From contig JAEEPZ010000035.1 of the NCBI GenBank assembly GCA_016285055.1, forward strand, positions 1 through 34,426: DNA of 34,426 nt, read 5' to 3'. Shown in pieces: positions 24,112-33,280 of the stretch (position 1 is the stretch's first letter; each line of letters begins with the position of its first letter). Below the pieces are notes generated by a model, which saw only the letters and a list, made by a program, of their open reading frames with translations, searched no databases and was not told the origin of the DNA. The stretch comes from Prevotella sp. GTDB lineage: Bacteria > Bacteroidota > Bacteroidia > Bacteroidales > Bacteroidaceae. The translations under genes and the position numbers were made by a program.

Positions 24112-25383
24112 ATGCTGTATTACCTGTTTCGATTCTTAGAAGAATATAACATCCCCGGCTCCCACTTGTGGAGTTACATCTCGTTCCGCGCCGCCATCAC
24201 GCTGGTGCTCTCCTTACTTATATCAGCGTGGTTTGGCGAGCGGTTCATCAAGTGGATGAAGCGAAGGAAAATCTACGAGACGGAGCGCGACCCCTCCATC
24301 GACCCCTTCGGTGTGGAGAAAAAGAATGTGCCCACCATGGGCGGCATCATCATCATCGTGTCCATCCTCGTGCCTGTGCTGCTGCTGGGACGCCTGCGCA
24401 ACATCTACCTCATCCTGATGATCATCACCACGGTGTGGCTCGGCTTCCTGGGCTTCATGGACGACTACATCAAGATTTTCAAGCGCAACAAGGAAGGCTT
24501 GAAGGGCAAGTACAAGATAGTGGGCCAGGTCAGCATCGGCTTCATCGTGGGCATGGTGCTCTACCTCAGCCCCGACGTGGTGATGCGCGAGAACATCTCC
24601 GGCCCCGGCCAGAACAAAACAGAGCTGGTGAAGCACGAGCAGGAGGCGCACAAGTCGCTGCAGACCACCATCCCGTTTACCAAGCATCACAACCTGTCGT
24701 ATAGCGAGATGATGTCGTGGGTGGGCAAGCATAAGGTGGCCGCCGGCTGGATTCTCTTCGTGCTGATTACCATCCTCGTCGTGACGGCTGTGAGCAACGG
24801 CGCCAACCTCAACGACGGCATGGACGGCATGTGCGCCGGCAACTCGGCCATCATCGGCGTGGCCCTCGGCATCCTGGCCTACGTGTCGGGACACATCGGC
24901 TTTGCCTCCTATTTCGACATCATGTACATCCCGCACAGCGAGGAGCTGGTCATCTTCCTCTGCGCCTTCGTCGGCGCCATGGTGGGCTTCCTATGGTACA
25001 ACGCCTATCCGGCACAGATATTCATGGGCGACACCGGCTCGCTGACCATCGGCGGCATCATCGGCGTCTGCGCCGTCATCATCCACAAGGAGCTGCTGCT
25101 GCCCATCCTCTGCGGCATCTTCTTAGTCGAGAGCCTCAGCGTCATCATACAGACGCAGTGGTTCAAGATACAGAAGAAGAAAGGACGCCGCGTGCGTGTG
25201 TTCCGCGCCACGCCCATCCACGACAACTTCCGCAAGCTCGACTCACAGCTCGACGCCACGTCGCACTACATCCTGCGCGGCTGGCCGCGACGCCCGTTCC
25301 ATGAGTCGAAAATCACCATCCGCTTCTGGATTGTCACCATCATCCTTGCTGCCATCACACTGATTACCCTTAAAGTCAGATAA
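24112..25383 (+). CDS. mraY: Phospho-MurNAc-pentapeptide translocase
   Basis: A 423-residue polytopic membrane protein that makes lipid I from UDP-MurNAc-pentapeptide and undecaprenyl phosphate. Motifs: PTMGGII, FMDDYIKIFKRN (D117, D118), NLNDGMDGM (N232-D238) and FMGDTGSL. The normally strict HHH motif near the C-terminus is replaced by PIHDNF (H370, D371, N372). About a dozen residues later, SHYILRGWP resembles the usual HHHYxxKGWP. The protein is longer than the usual 360 residues, mainly by a loop around residues 155-205 and this C-terminal change. It is probably functional, because the cluster is otherwise intact. Confidence 0.95.
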   Translation: MLYYLFRFLEEYNIPGSHLWSYISFRAAITLVLSLLISAWFGERFIKWMKRRKIYETERDPSIDPFGVEKKNVPTMGGIIIIVSILVPVLLLGRLRNIYLILMIITTVWLGFLGFMDDYIKIFKRNKEGLKGKYKIVGQVSIGFIVGMVLYLSPDVVMRENISGPGQNKTELVKHEQEAHKSLQTTIPFTKHHNLSYSEMMSWVGKHKVAAGWILFVLITILVVTAVSNGANLNDGMDGMCAGNSAIIGVALGILAYVSGHIGFASYFDIMYIPHSEELVIFLCAFVGAMVGFLWYNAYPAQIFMGDTGSLTIGGIIGVCAVIIHKELLLPILCGIFLVESLSVIIQTQWFKIQKKKGRRVRVFRATPIHDNFRKLDSQLDATSHYILRGWPRRPFHESKITIRFWIVTIILAAITLITLKVR

Positions 25384-25390
25384 CCGCAAA

Positions 25391-26722
25391 ATGAAAAGAA
25401 TCGTCATATTAGGAGCCGGCGAAAGCGGTGCAGGAGCCGCCGTGCTGGCCAAGAAAGAAGGCTTCGACGTGTTTGTGAGCGACATGTCGAAGATTGCGCC
25501 GCGCTACAAGCAGCTGCTCGACGACCGCCATATCCTCTGGGAGGAGGGTCAGCACAGCGAGAGCCTCATCCTCAACGCCGATGAAATCATCAAGAGCCCC
25601 GGCATACCCGACACGGCTCCCATGATGCAGGAGGTCATCGCCGCCGGCATACCCGTCATCAGCGAGATAGAGTTTGCCGGCCGTTACACCACGTCGAAGA
25701 TGGTGTGCATCACGGGCTCCAACGGCAAGACCACCACGACGTCGCTCATCTATCACATCTTCAAGAATGCGGGCTACGACGTGGGCCTGGCCGGCAACAT
25801 AGGCCGCTCCTTGGCCCTGCAAGTGGCCGAGGACCCTCACGCCTACTATGTCATCGAGCTTTCCTCGTTCCAGCTGGACAACATGTACAAGTTCAAGGCC
25901 GACATCGCCGTGCTGCTCAACATCACGCCCGACCACCTGGACCGCTATAACTTCGAGATGCAGAACTACGTCGACGCGAAGATGCGCATCACGCAGAACC
26001 AGACGGCGCAGGATGCCTTCATCTACTGGAACGACGACCCCATCATCCGCCGCGAGCTGAAGAAATACAACATCAAGGCCGTGCAGTATCCGTTCTCAGA
26101 GCTCAAGGAGAAAGGCAGCATCGGCTACATCGAGGCCGGGCAGTACATCATTGAGAAGCCCGAGCCCTTCAACATGGAGCAGGAGGCGCTGAGTCTCACG
26201 GGCCGCCACAACATCTACAACTCCTTGGCCGCCGGCATCGCCAGCCGCGTGGCGGGCATCAAGAAGGAGGTCATACGCCAGAGCCTGAGCGACTTCCCCG
26301 GTGTAGAGCACCGTCTGGAGAAGGTATGCACCGTGCGTGGCGTGCATTATGTCAACGACTCGAAAGCCACCAACGTCGATGCCTGCTGGTATGCCCTCGA
26401 CTCGATGAAGACCAAGGTGGTGCTCATCGTCGGCGGCAAGGACAAGGGCAACGACTACGCCCCCATCAAGCCGCTCATCAGCGAGAAATGCAGGGCACTG
26501 GTCTATCTCGGCGCCGACAACCAGAAGCTGCACGACAACTTCGACGCCCTGGGCCTGCCTGTGCGCGACACCCACTCCATGCCCGACTGCGTGAAGGCAT
26601 GCTACGAGCTGGCACAGCCGGGCGACACCGTGCTCCTCTCTCCCTGCTGCGCCTCCTTCGACCTGTTTAAGAACATGGAAGACCGCGGCGAGCAGTTCAA
26701 GGAGCTGGTCAGAAACCTGTAG
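25391..26722 (+). CDS. murD: UDP-N-acetylmuramoylalanine-D-glutamate ligase
   Basis: A 443-residue Mur ligase. It has an N-terminal Rossmann segment (RIVILGAGESGAGAA), the ATP loop GSNGKTTTT (N111-T114), NITPDHLDRY and the C-terminal SKATNVDACWYALDS. It adds D-Glu to UDP-MurNAc-L-Ala. It starts 7 nt after mraY. The following 85-nt gap has a loose 9-bp pattern (GCCAGTTCT, GCCAGTCTG, GCTAACCCG, GCCAGAAAG) that begins at the TAG stop. Confidence 0.96.
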   Translation: MKRIVILGAGESGAGAAVLAKKEGFDVFVSDMSKIAPRYKQLLDDRHILWEEGQHSESLILNADEIIKSPGIPDTAPMMQEVIAAGIPVISEIEFAGRYTTSKMVCITGSNGKTTTTSLIYHIFKNAGYDVGLAGNIGRSLALQVAEDPHAYYVIELSSFQLDNMYKFKADIAVLLNITPDHLDRYNFEMQNYVDAKMRITQNQTAQDAFIYWNDDPIIRRELKKYNIKAVQYPFSELKEKGSIGYIEAGQYIIEKPEPFNMEQEALSLTGRHNIYNSLAAGIASRVAGIKKEVIRQSLSDFPGVEHRLEKVCTVRGVHYVNDSKATNVDACWYALDSMKTKVVLIVGGKDKGNDYAPIKPLISEKCRALVYLGADNQKLHDNFDALGLPVRDTHSMPDCVKACYELAQPGDTVLLSPCCASFDLFKNMEDRGEQFKELVRNL

Positions 26723-26807
26723 CCAGTTCTGCCAGTCTGGCTAACCCGGCCAGAAAGACTGGCCTCTCTGGAAGAATCCAGAAAAAAACAGAAAAAACAG
26801 CAAAACC

Positions 26808-28055
26808 ATGAACAAGAAAATAGGCAATCTCTTCAAGGGCGACAAAGGCATCTGGATGGTGTTCTTCTTCCTCTGCCTCATCAGCATCATCGAGGTGTTC
26901 TCCGCCTCGAGCACCCTGTCGTTCAAGAGCCACAACTACATGGGGCCCATCATCTACCATGCAGGCACCATCCTCTTCGGCATCGTGATTACCATCGTGG
27001 TGCTGAACATTCCGTGCCGCTACTTCAAGCTCACCACACCCATCTTCCTGTTCGCGTCCTACGCCACCCTGCTATGGGTGCTGTTCTTCGGCGAGAGCAT
27101 CAACGGAGCCAACCGTGTCATTCAGTTGCCGGGGTTCACGTTCCAGCCCTCAGAACTGGCCAAGGGCACAATGGTGCTTGCCACGGCACAGATACTGAGC
27201 GCCATGCAGCTGGAGAACGGCAATGGCGCCGACCCCAAAGCCATGAAGTATATCCTGTGGCTGGCACTGCCCATGATAGCCCTCATCGGTCTGGAGAACC
27301 TCTCGACGGCCATGCTGCTCTTTGCCGTCATCTTCGTAATGATGTTCATTGGCCGTGTACCCATGCGCCAGCTGGGCAAGGTGGTGGGCGCAGTGATGCT
27401 GATGGGTGCGCTGACCTTCGGCATCAGCTGGCTGGCAGGCGACAACAGCGCCGAGGCCGACAAGACCGAGCAGACGGCCGGTGCATCGAACACCAAAGAC
27501 GAGAACTTCGTCACCAAGCTATTCCACCGCGTAGGCACATGGCGCAACCGCATAGTGAACCACCAGCCGCGGCCCGAGAATCCCAAGGACTACAGCGTGC
27601 GTGACAATTACCAGGTGGCACACTCCCACTTCGCCATCGCCTCGTCGGGCATTTTAGGCAAGGGACCGGGCAACTCGGTGGAACGCGACTACCTGCCGCA
27701 GGCCTTCTCCGACTTCATCTTCAGCATCATCATCGAGGAGATGGGACTCATAGGCGCCATAGCCGTCGTGTTCCTCTACATCATCCTGCTGTTCCGCTCG
27801 GCGCGAATATCAGGGCGGTGCGAGAACAACTTCCCCGCCTTCCTCGTCATGGGTCTGGCCCTGCTGCTGGTCACTCAGGCTGCCATCAACATGATGGTGG
27901 CTGTGGGCATCGGCCCTGTGACAGGCCAGCCGCTGCCGCTGGTGTCGAAGGGCGGCACGTCGACACTCGTCAGCTGTGCCTACATTGGTGCCATACTCAG
28001 CGTCAGCCGCTCGGCAAAGCGCAGCGATATGGCCGTAGAAACTGCAAATGCTTAA
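26808..28055 (+). CDS. ftsW: Septal peptidoglycan polymerase FtsW (SEDS family)
   Basis: A 415-residue protein with about ten membrane helices. SEDS signatures include FTFQPSELAK, DFIFSIIIEEMGLIG and PLPLVSKGGTS near the C-terminus. The hydrophilic loop at about residues 212-268 (AEADKTEQTAGASNT) is the large extracytoplasmic loop. It polymerises septal glycan strands from lipid II in complex with FtsI. An A-rich leader precedes the ATG. The 142-nt gap to murG shows no repeat or promoter that I can recognise. Confidence 0.95.
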   Translation: MNKKIGNLFKGDKGIWMVFFFLCLISIIEVFSASSTLSFKSHNYMGPIIYHAGTILFGIVITIVVLNIPCRYFKLTTPIFLFASYATLLWVLFFGESINGANRVIQLPGFTFQPSELAKGTMVLATAQILSAMQLENGNGADPKAMKYILWLALPMIALIGLENLSTAMLLFAVIFVMMFIGRVPMRQLGKVVGAVMLMGALTFGISWLAGDNSAEADKTEQTAGASNTKDENFVTKLFHRVGTWRNRIVNHQPRPENPKDYSVRDNYQVAHSHFAIASSGILGKGPGNSVERDYLPQAFSDFIFSIIIEEMGLIGAIAVVFLYIILLFRSARISGRCENNFPAFLVMGLALLLVTQAAINMMVAVGIGPVTGQPLPLVSKGGTSTLVSCAYIGAILSVSRSAKRSDMAVETANA

Positions 28056-28197
28056 CCCAATGATCAGCGGCATGGCAGCAAGGGAGAAAAGTAAACTTCT
28101 AGCCGACGCTCCGCGTGAACAACGCAGTCATGCACCATCAAACGGAAACAGAAGAAAAGGGCAACAATGGCCCAAGTTTAAATAAAAGGTACGAGAC

Positions 28198-29313
28198 ATG
28201 AAAGAAGCCATCAAAGTCATCATCAGCGGCGGCGGCACCGGCGGCCACATCTTCCCCGCCGTCTCCATTGCCAACGCCATCCGCGAACTGCAGCCCGACG
28301 CCCAGATTCTCTTCGTAGGTGCCGAGGGAAGGATGGAGATGCAGCGTGTGCCGCAAGCCGGCTACGACATCAAAGGACTGCCCATCCGCGGGTTCTACCG
28401 TCCACTGTGGAAGCCGCAGAACATCGGCGTGGCCATCGACTACCTGAAGAGCAAACGACTGGCGAAGCAGATTCTGCGCGAGTTTCAGCCGCAGGTCGTA
28501 GTGGGCGTGGGCGGCTATGCCAGCAGCGCCGCCCTCGGAGCCGCCAACAGCATGGGCATCCCCACGCTGATACAGGAGCAGAACAGCTTTGCAGGCCTGG
28601 CCAACAAGCAGCTGGCAGACAAGGCCCAGAAGATATGCGTGGCCTACGAGGGCATGGAGCGATTCTTCCCCGCCGACAGAATCATGCTCACAGGCAACCC
28701 CGTGCGTCAGTCGCTGCTCAGCGCAAAGGTGACGCGCGAAGAGGCCTTGAAGAGTTTCGGTCTCGACCCGGCAAAGAAGACCGTGCTCTTGATAGGCGGC
28801 AGCCTCGGCGCCCGCACCATCAACGAGAGCGTCCTGCAGCACCTCGACCTCATAGCCGGCTCAGGCCTGCAGTTCATCTGGCAGACGGGCAAGTATTACA
28901 GCGCACAGATAGCCGAGCAGCTGAAGGGCAAGTGCCCCGCCAACCTGGTGGTCACCGACTTCATCAGCGACATGGCCGGGGCCTATCGCGCCGCCGACCT
29001 CGTCATCAGCCGCGCCGGCGCTGGCAGCATCAGCGAGTTCTGCCTGCTGGGCAAGGCCGTCATCCTCGTGCCCAGCCCCAATGTGGCTGAAGACCATCAG
29101 ACGAAGAACGCCATGGCGCTGGTCAACCACGACGCTGCCCTCTACGTGAAGGATGCCGATGCACCCGCCACACTCATACAGAAAGCCGTGGACACGGTGA
29201 AGGACGATGCCCGCCTGGCCACGCTCAGCAAGAACATCCTGAAGATGGCACTGCCCGACAGTGCAACCATCATTGCCAAGGAGGTCATAGCCCTCGCCCA
29301 GAATGCCCATTAG
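28198..29313 (+). CDS. murG: UDP-GlcNAc:lipid I GlcNAc transferase
   Basis: A 371-residue GT28 glycosyltransferase that converts lipid I to lipid II on the cytoplasmic face of the membrane. Motifs: ISGGGTGGHIFPA at the N-terminus, GGSLGARTINESV, the donor-binding ISRAGAGSISEF and PNVAEDHQTKNA. It ends in a single TAG that falls inside the first unit of a 9-bp repeat array. The frame then stays open straight into murC. Confidence 0.96.
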   Translation: MKEAIKVIISGGGTGGHIFPAVSIANAIRELQPDAQILFVGAEGRMEMQRVPQAGYDIKGLPIRGFYRPLWKPQNIGVAIDYLKSKRLAKQILREFQPQVVVGVGGYASSAALGAANSMGIPTLIQEQNSFAGLANKQLADKAQKICVAYEGMERFFPADRIMLTGNPVRQSLLSAKVTREEALKSFGLDPAKKTVLLIGGSLGARTINESVLQHLDLIAGSGLQFIWQTGKYYSAQIAEQLKGKCPANLVVTDFISDMAGAYRAADLVISRAGAGSISEFCLLGKAVILVPSPNVAEDHQTKNAMALVNHDAALYVKDADAPATLIQKAVDTVKDDARLATLSKNILKMALPDSATIIAKEVIALAQNAH

Positions 29314-29388
29314 TCCTATAAGTCCCATAAGTCCTATAAGTCTCATAAGACCCATAAGTCTCATAAGACCCATAAGTCCCATAAGTCC
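29308..29388 (+). repeat. 9-bp tandem array (CATAAGTCC) between murG and murC
   Basis: Nine units of the CATAAGTCC type (variants TATAAGTCC, CATAAGACC, CATAAGTCT) run from 29308 to 29388. The first unit, CATTAGTCC, contains the murG TAG stop. In the murG frame the other units read His/Tyr-Lys-Ser/Thr without a stop. The same unit family lies at the glsA stop. Confidence 0.88.
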
Positions 29389-29406
29389 CAGAATAACAAA
29401 AACACC

Positions 29407-30798
29407 ATGAACACAAAAGACATCAAGGCCGTTTACTTCATCGGCGCCGGCGGCATAGGCATGAGCGCCATCGCCCGTTACTTCATCAGCCGCGGTCTGG
29501 TGGTGGCTGGCTACGACCGTACCTCCACTGAGCTGACGCGCCGCCTGGAGAAGGAGGGCATGTTGCTGCACTATGAGGAGAGCGTGGCCGACATCCCCCA
29601 TGCCTGCAAAGACCCGCAGCACTGCCTCGTCGTCTACACACCGGCCATCCCCAAGGAGCACAAGGAACTGGTGTTCTTCCGCGACAACGGCTTCGAGATA
29701 CAGAAGCGGGCCGAGGTGCTGGGCACTGTGACCAAGCAGATGCTGGGCCTCTGCGTGGCCGGCACCCACGGCAAGACGACGACCAGCACCATGTGTGCAC
29801 ACATCTTGCACCAGAGCCACCTGGACTGCAACGCCTTCCTGGGCGGCATTGCCAAGAACTACGGCACCAACTATATCCTCAGCCCCAACTCAAAGTTCGT
29901 GGTCATCGAGGCCGACGAGTACGACCGTTCCTTCCATCATCTCAGGCCTTACATATCGGTCATCACCGCCACTGACCCCGACCACCTGGACATCTACGGC
30001 ACGAAAGAAGCCTACCTCGAGAGCTTCCGCCACTACACAGAGCTGATACAGCCCGAGGGCGCCCTCATCGTGCACCGCGGCTTGGAGATGAAGGAAAGCC
30101 TGCAGCCCGGCGTGCGCCGCTATGACTACGGCCTGGACGAGGGCGACTTCCACGCCGAGAACATCCTCATGGAGAATGGCGACATCACCTTCGACTTCAT
30201 CTCGCCCATCGAGAACGTCAGGAACGTGGAGCTGGGACAGCCCGTGCCCATCAACGTGGAGAACGGCATCGCCGCCATGGCCATGGCACAGCTGGCGGGA
30301 TGCACGGCCAACGAACTGCGCATCGGCATGTTGTCGTTCAGCGGCGTGGACCGTCGCTTCGACTTCAAGATACGCACGCCCGAGCTGGTGTTCCTCTCTG
30401 ACTACGCCCATCACCCGCAGGAAATCTACCAGAGTGCGCGCTCCATGCGCCAGCTATACAACGACCGTCACATCACGGCCATCTTCCAGCCCCATCTCTA
30501 CAGCCGCACGAAAGACTTCTACCGCGAGTTTGCCGAGGCGCTGAGCCAGCTCGACGAGGTCATCCTCACCGACATCTACCCGGCACGCGAAAAGCCCATC
30601 GAGGGCGTCACCTCGCAGCTCATCTACGACTGTCTGGCGCCGGGGGTGAAGAAGCAGCTCATCTCAAAAGACGATGTCATCCCGTTGGTGAAAAGCCGCG
30701 ACTTCGACGTGCTCATCGTCCTTGGCGCCGGCGACCTGGACGAGCAAGTGCCGCAAATAGCCAACATCCTGAAACGCAAAATGAACAACAGAACCTAA
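29407..30798 (+). CDS. murC: UDP-N-acetylmuramate-L-alanine ligase
   Basis: A 463-residue Mur ligase. The N-terminal dinucleotide-like fold is FIGAGGIGMSAIARYF. The ATP loop is GTHGKTTT (G119-T124), with EADEYDRSF and SDYAHHPQEI farther on. It adds L-Ala to UDP-MurNAc, the first stem-peptide step. It is in the same frame as murG, separated only by TAG and 31 sense codons. It lies 1 nt upstream of ftsQ. Confidence 0.96.
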   Translation: MNTKDIKAVYFIGAGGIGMSAIARYFISRGLVVAGYDRTSTELTRRLEKEGMLLHYEESVADIPHACKDPQHCLVVYTPAIPKEHKELVFFRDNGFEIQKRAEVLGTVTKQMLGLCVAGTHGKTTTSTMCAHILHQSHLDCNAFLGGIAKNYGTNYILSPNSKFVVIEADEYDRSFHHLRPYISVITATDPDHLDIYGTKEAYLESFRHYTELIQPEGALIVHRGLEMKESLQPGVRRYDYGLDEGDFHAENILMENGDITFDFISPIENVRNVELGQPVPINVENGIAAMAMAQLAGCTANELRIGMLSFSGVDRRFDFKIRTPELVFLSDYAHHPQEIYQSARSMRQLYNDRHITAIFQPHLYSRTKDFYREFAEALSQLDEVILTDIYPAREKPIEGVTSQLIYDCLAPGVKKQLISKDDVIPLVKSRDFDVLIVLGAGDLDEQVPQIANILKRKMNNRT

Positions 30799-30799
30799 C

Positions 30800-31540
30800 A
30801 TGCACATCAACTGGAAGAAAGTATTCAACATCAGCTTCGGCGTCATCATCGGCATCTACCTGCTGCTGGCCGTCACTGCGTTCAATCATCCCATTGAGCG
30901 CGACATGGTGTGCCGCGACATGCAGATCAGTGTCGAGGGCAGCGTCACGGGAGGCTTCCTCACACCGGCCGACATCCGCCGCATACTGACCGAGCAGCAG
31001 CTCAACCCCGTGGGAAAGAAGCTGGCCGACGTCAATCTGCGCAACATGGAGGAGCGGCTGGAGGCGCAGGAGCTGATTGACAACGCCGAAGCCTACAAGA
31101 CGCTGGGCGGCAACGTGAAGCTCAGCATCAAGGAGCGCGTGCCCGTGATGCGCGTCATGACCAACGGGCAGGACTACTATGTGGACCGCGACGGCAAGGC
31201 ACTGAGAAACACGGGCTATGTGTTCAACCTCGTCGTCGCCACGGGAAGCATCAGCCAGACTTACGCCTCGCGCGTCCTCGCACCCATAGGGCGCATCATC
31301 ATGGCCGATGACTTCTGGCGCAACCAGATAGAGCAAATCCATGTGCTGCCCGACAGCACCATCGAGATGGTGCCTCGCGTAGGCGAACATATTATATATA
31401 TAGGGCGGCCCATCGGTGTGACCAAGAAGCTGGAGCGTCTCCGCAAGTTCTACCGCTACGGCCTCAGCCAGGCTGGATGGAACAAATACAAGCGCATCAG
31501 CGTGGAGTTTAACAACCAGATTGTTTGTAAAAAAAGGTAA
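30800..31540 (+). CDS. ftsQ: FtsQ-like divisome protein
   Basis: A 246-residue bitopic protein. It has a short cytoplasmic N-terminus, a transmembrane helix at about 9-29 (VFNISFGVIIGIYLLLAVTA) and a periplasmic POTRA/FtsQ region containing LGGNVKLSIKERVPVMRV and YYVDRDGKAL. It links FtsL/FtsB to the divisome. Assignment rests on position between murC and ftsA, topology and the VxRDGxxL-like pattern. Its start lies 1 nt after the murC stop, suggesting translational coupling. Confidence 0.88.
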   Translation: MHINWKKVFNISFGVIIGIYLLLAVTAFNHPIERDMVCRDMQISVEGSVTGGFLTPADIRRILTEQQLNPVGKKLADVNLRNMEERLEAQELIDNAEAYKTLGGNVKLSIKERVPVMRVMTNGQDYYVDRDGKALRNTGYVFNLVVATGSISQTYASRVLAPIGRIIMADDFWRNQIEQIHVLPDSTIEMVPRVGEHIIYIGRPIGVTKKLERLRKFYRYGLSQAGWNKYKRISVEFNNQIVCKKR

Positions 31541-31547
31541 GGGCGGC

Positions 31548-31719
31548 GTGATAACGAAATGACGAAACATCGTGATAACGTGATAACGAAACATCGTAAT
31601 AACGTTATAACGTTATAACGTAATAACGTAATAACGAGGCAACGTAATAACGAGGCAACGTGATAACGAGATAACGTAATAACGAGATAACGACATAACG
31701 GAAAAAACGGAAATAACGC
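31548..31719 (+). repeat. 8-bp tandem array (TAACGTnA) filling the ftsQ-ftsA gap
   Basis: Repeated TAACG units at 8-bp steps, with variants TAACGTTA (palindromic), TAACGTAA, CAACGAGG and ATGACGAAACATCG. The array covers nearly all of the 196-nt gap and ends in an A-rich leader before the ftsA ATG. It uses the same unit as the murE-mraY array 8 kb away. Confidence 0.85.
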
Positions 31720-31736
31720 AAAAAAACGACAAAAAT

Positions 31737-33206
31737 ATGGCAGCAGAACAGAAAGACTTTATTGTGGCAATCGAGCTCGGCTCATCGAAAGTCGTAGGCA
31801 TTGCCGGACAGAAGAAGCCCGACGGCAGCATCTCGGTGCTGGCTATCATCAAGGAGGACGCCTCGTCGTTCATCCGCAAGGGCGTGGTGTACAACATCGA
31901 CAAGACGGCCCAGTGCCTACAGACGATGGTGAAGAAACTCGAGATGCAGCTGGAGGCGCGTATCCTTCAGGTCTTCGTGGGCGTGGGCGGACAGTCGCTG
32001 CGCTCAGTGCGCAACAGCGTGCAGCGCGACCTCTCGGGCATGTCGCAAGACGGAACGGCCATCATCACACAGGAGATGGTGGTGGAGCTCATGGACGAGA
32101 ACCTCTCGCTGGAATATCCCGACCAGAAAATCCTCGACGTCGCAGAACAGGAATACCGCGTGGACGCACAGCTGCAGATGGACCCCGTCGGCATACGTGC
32201 CTCAAGGCTCGAGGGCAATTTCCTCAACATCCTCGTGCGCAAGGCTTTCTTCCAGAACCTGAACCGCTGCTTCGAGATAGCCGGCATCAAGGTGGCAGAG
32301 ATGTATCTCGCACCCTTGGCACTGGCCAACGCCGTACTGACAGAAGCAGAGAAACGCTCAGGATGCGTGCTGGTGGACATCGGTGCCGACACCACCACCG
32401 TCACCGTCTTCTGGAAAAACGTGCTGCGCCATCTCGCCGTCATCCCCTTGGGCTCGAACAACGTCACCAAGGACATCGCCTCGCTGCAGATGGAGGAGGC
32501 CGACGCTGAGCAGATGAAGCTGAAATATGGCTGCGCTTACACCGAGAACAATGACATCGACCCCACGCTGAAGTACAGCATCGACCCCGAGCGACAGGTG
32601 GAGAGCCGGCGCTTCATACAGATAGTCGAAGCCCGTATGCAGGAGATTATCGAGAACGCCAGCTACCAGATACCCTCGGAGTACAGCGACAAGCTCCTCG
32701 GCGGCATCATCCTCACAGGAGGCGGCTCGAACATGCGCAACATCGAGAAGGCCGTCTCTACCTACACCCGCATCGACAAGGTGCGCGTGGCAAAGTTTGT
32801 GACCACCACCATCAACAGCGGCAACGACATGCTGAAAGCCCGCAACGGCATGTTCAACACCGTGCTGGGACTGCTGCTCAAGGGCGACATCAACTGCGCC
32901 GGCATCGGCATCAACCGCACAGGAGACCTCTTCGAACAGCAAATGGACAGCGAGACCCCGACAGTGCCCGAGCGCCGCGCACGTCAGGCCAACGAGATGC
33001 AGACAGGCACCATACGCACCGCACAGGAGGAAGAGAAAGCTGCCGAAGAGGCACGGCGCAAGAAGGAAGAGGAAGACCGACTGGCACGACAGAAACAGGA
33101 GGAGGAAGAAGCCGCAGAGCGACAGCGCAAGAAGGAAAACCGCTGGTACAACAAAGCACGCCGCGGACTCGGACGATTCATCGAAGACCTCACAAAGGAC
33201 GAATAA
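31737..33206 (+). CDS. ftsA: Cell division protein FtsA
   Basis: A 489-residue actin-like ATPase that tethers FtsZ to the membrane. Phosphate-binding motifs: AIELGSSKVVGI near residue 10, VLVDIGADTTTV near residue 205 and GIILTGGGSNM near residue 325. After the actin fold there is a highly charged Glu/Lys/Arg coiled-coil segment (about 420-465). The C-terminal amphipathic helix RWYNKARRGLGRFIEDL is the probable membrane-targeting sequence. It is longer than the usual 420 residues because of the charged linker. Confidence 0.95.
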   Translation: MAAEQKDFIVAIELGSSKVVGIAGQKKPDGSISVLAIIKEDASSFIRKGVVYNIDKTAQCLQTMVKKLEMQLEARILQVFVGVGGQSLRSVRNSVQRDLSGMSQDGTAIITQEMVVELMDENLSLEYPDQKILDVAEQEYRVDAQLQMDPVGIRASRLEGNFLNILVRKAFFQNLNRCFEIAGIKVAEMYLAPLALANAVLTEAEKRSGCVLVDIGADTTTVTVFWKNVLRHLAVIPLGSNNVTKDIASLQMEEADAEQMKLKYGCAYTENNDIDPTLKYSIDPERQVESRRFIQIVEARMQEIIENASYQIPSEYSDKLLGGIILTGGGSNMRNIEKAVSTYTRIDKVRVAKFVTTTINSGNDMLKARNGMFNTVLGLLLKGDINCAGIGINRTGDLFEQQMDSETPTVPERRARQANEMQTGTIRTAQEEEKAAEEARRKKEEEDRLARQKQEEEEAAERQRKKENRWYNKARRGLGRFIEDLTKDE

Positions 33207-33212
33207 ACCATA

Positions 33213-33265
33213 GCATTAAGCATTAATTAAGCATTAAGAATTAAGCATTAAGCATTAAGCATTAA
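33213..33265 (+). repeat. 7-bp tandem array (GCATTAA) in the ftsA-ftsZ gap
   Basis: About six GCATTAA units plus variants (GAATTAA, an inserted TTAA) begin 7 nt after the ftsA stop and run to 16 nt before the ftsZ ATG. Confidence 0.85.
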
Positions 33266-33280
33266 AAAAGCATTATCACC

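Noticed and set aside
20296..24936. Long antisense reading frames across ftsI, murE and mraY
   Set aside because: They are expected shadows of GC-rich coding DNA; the sense-strand genes have complete motifs.
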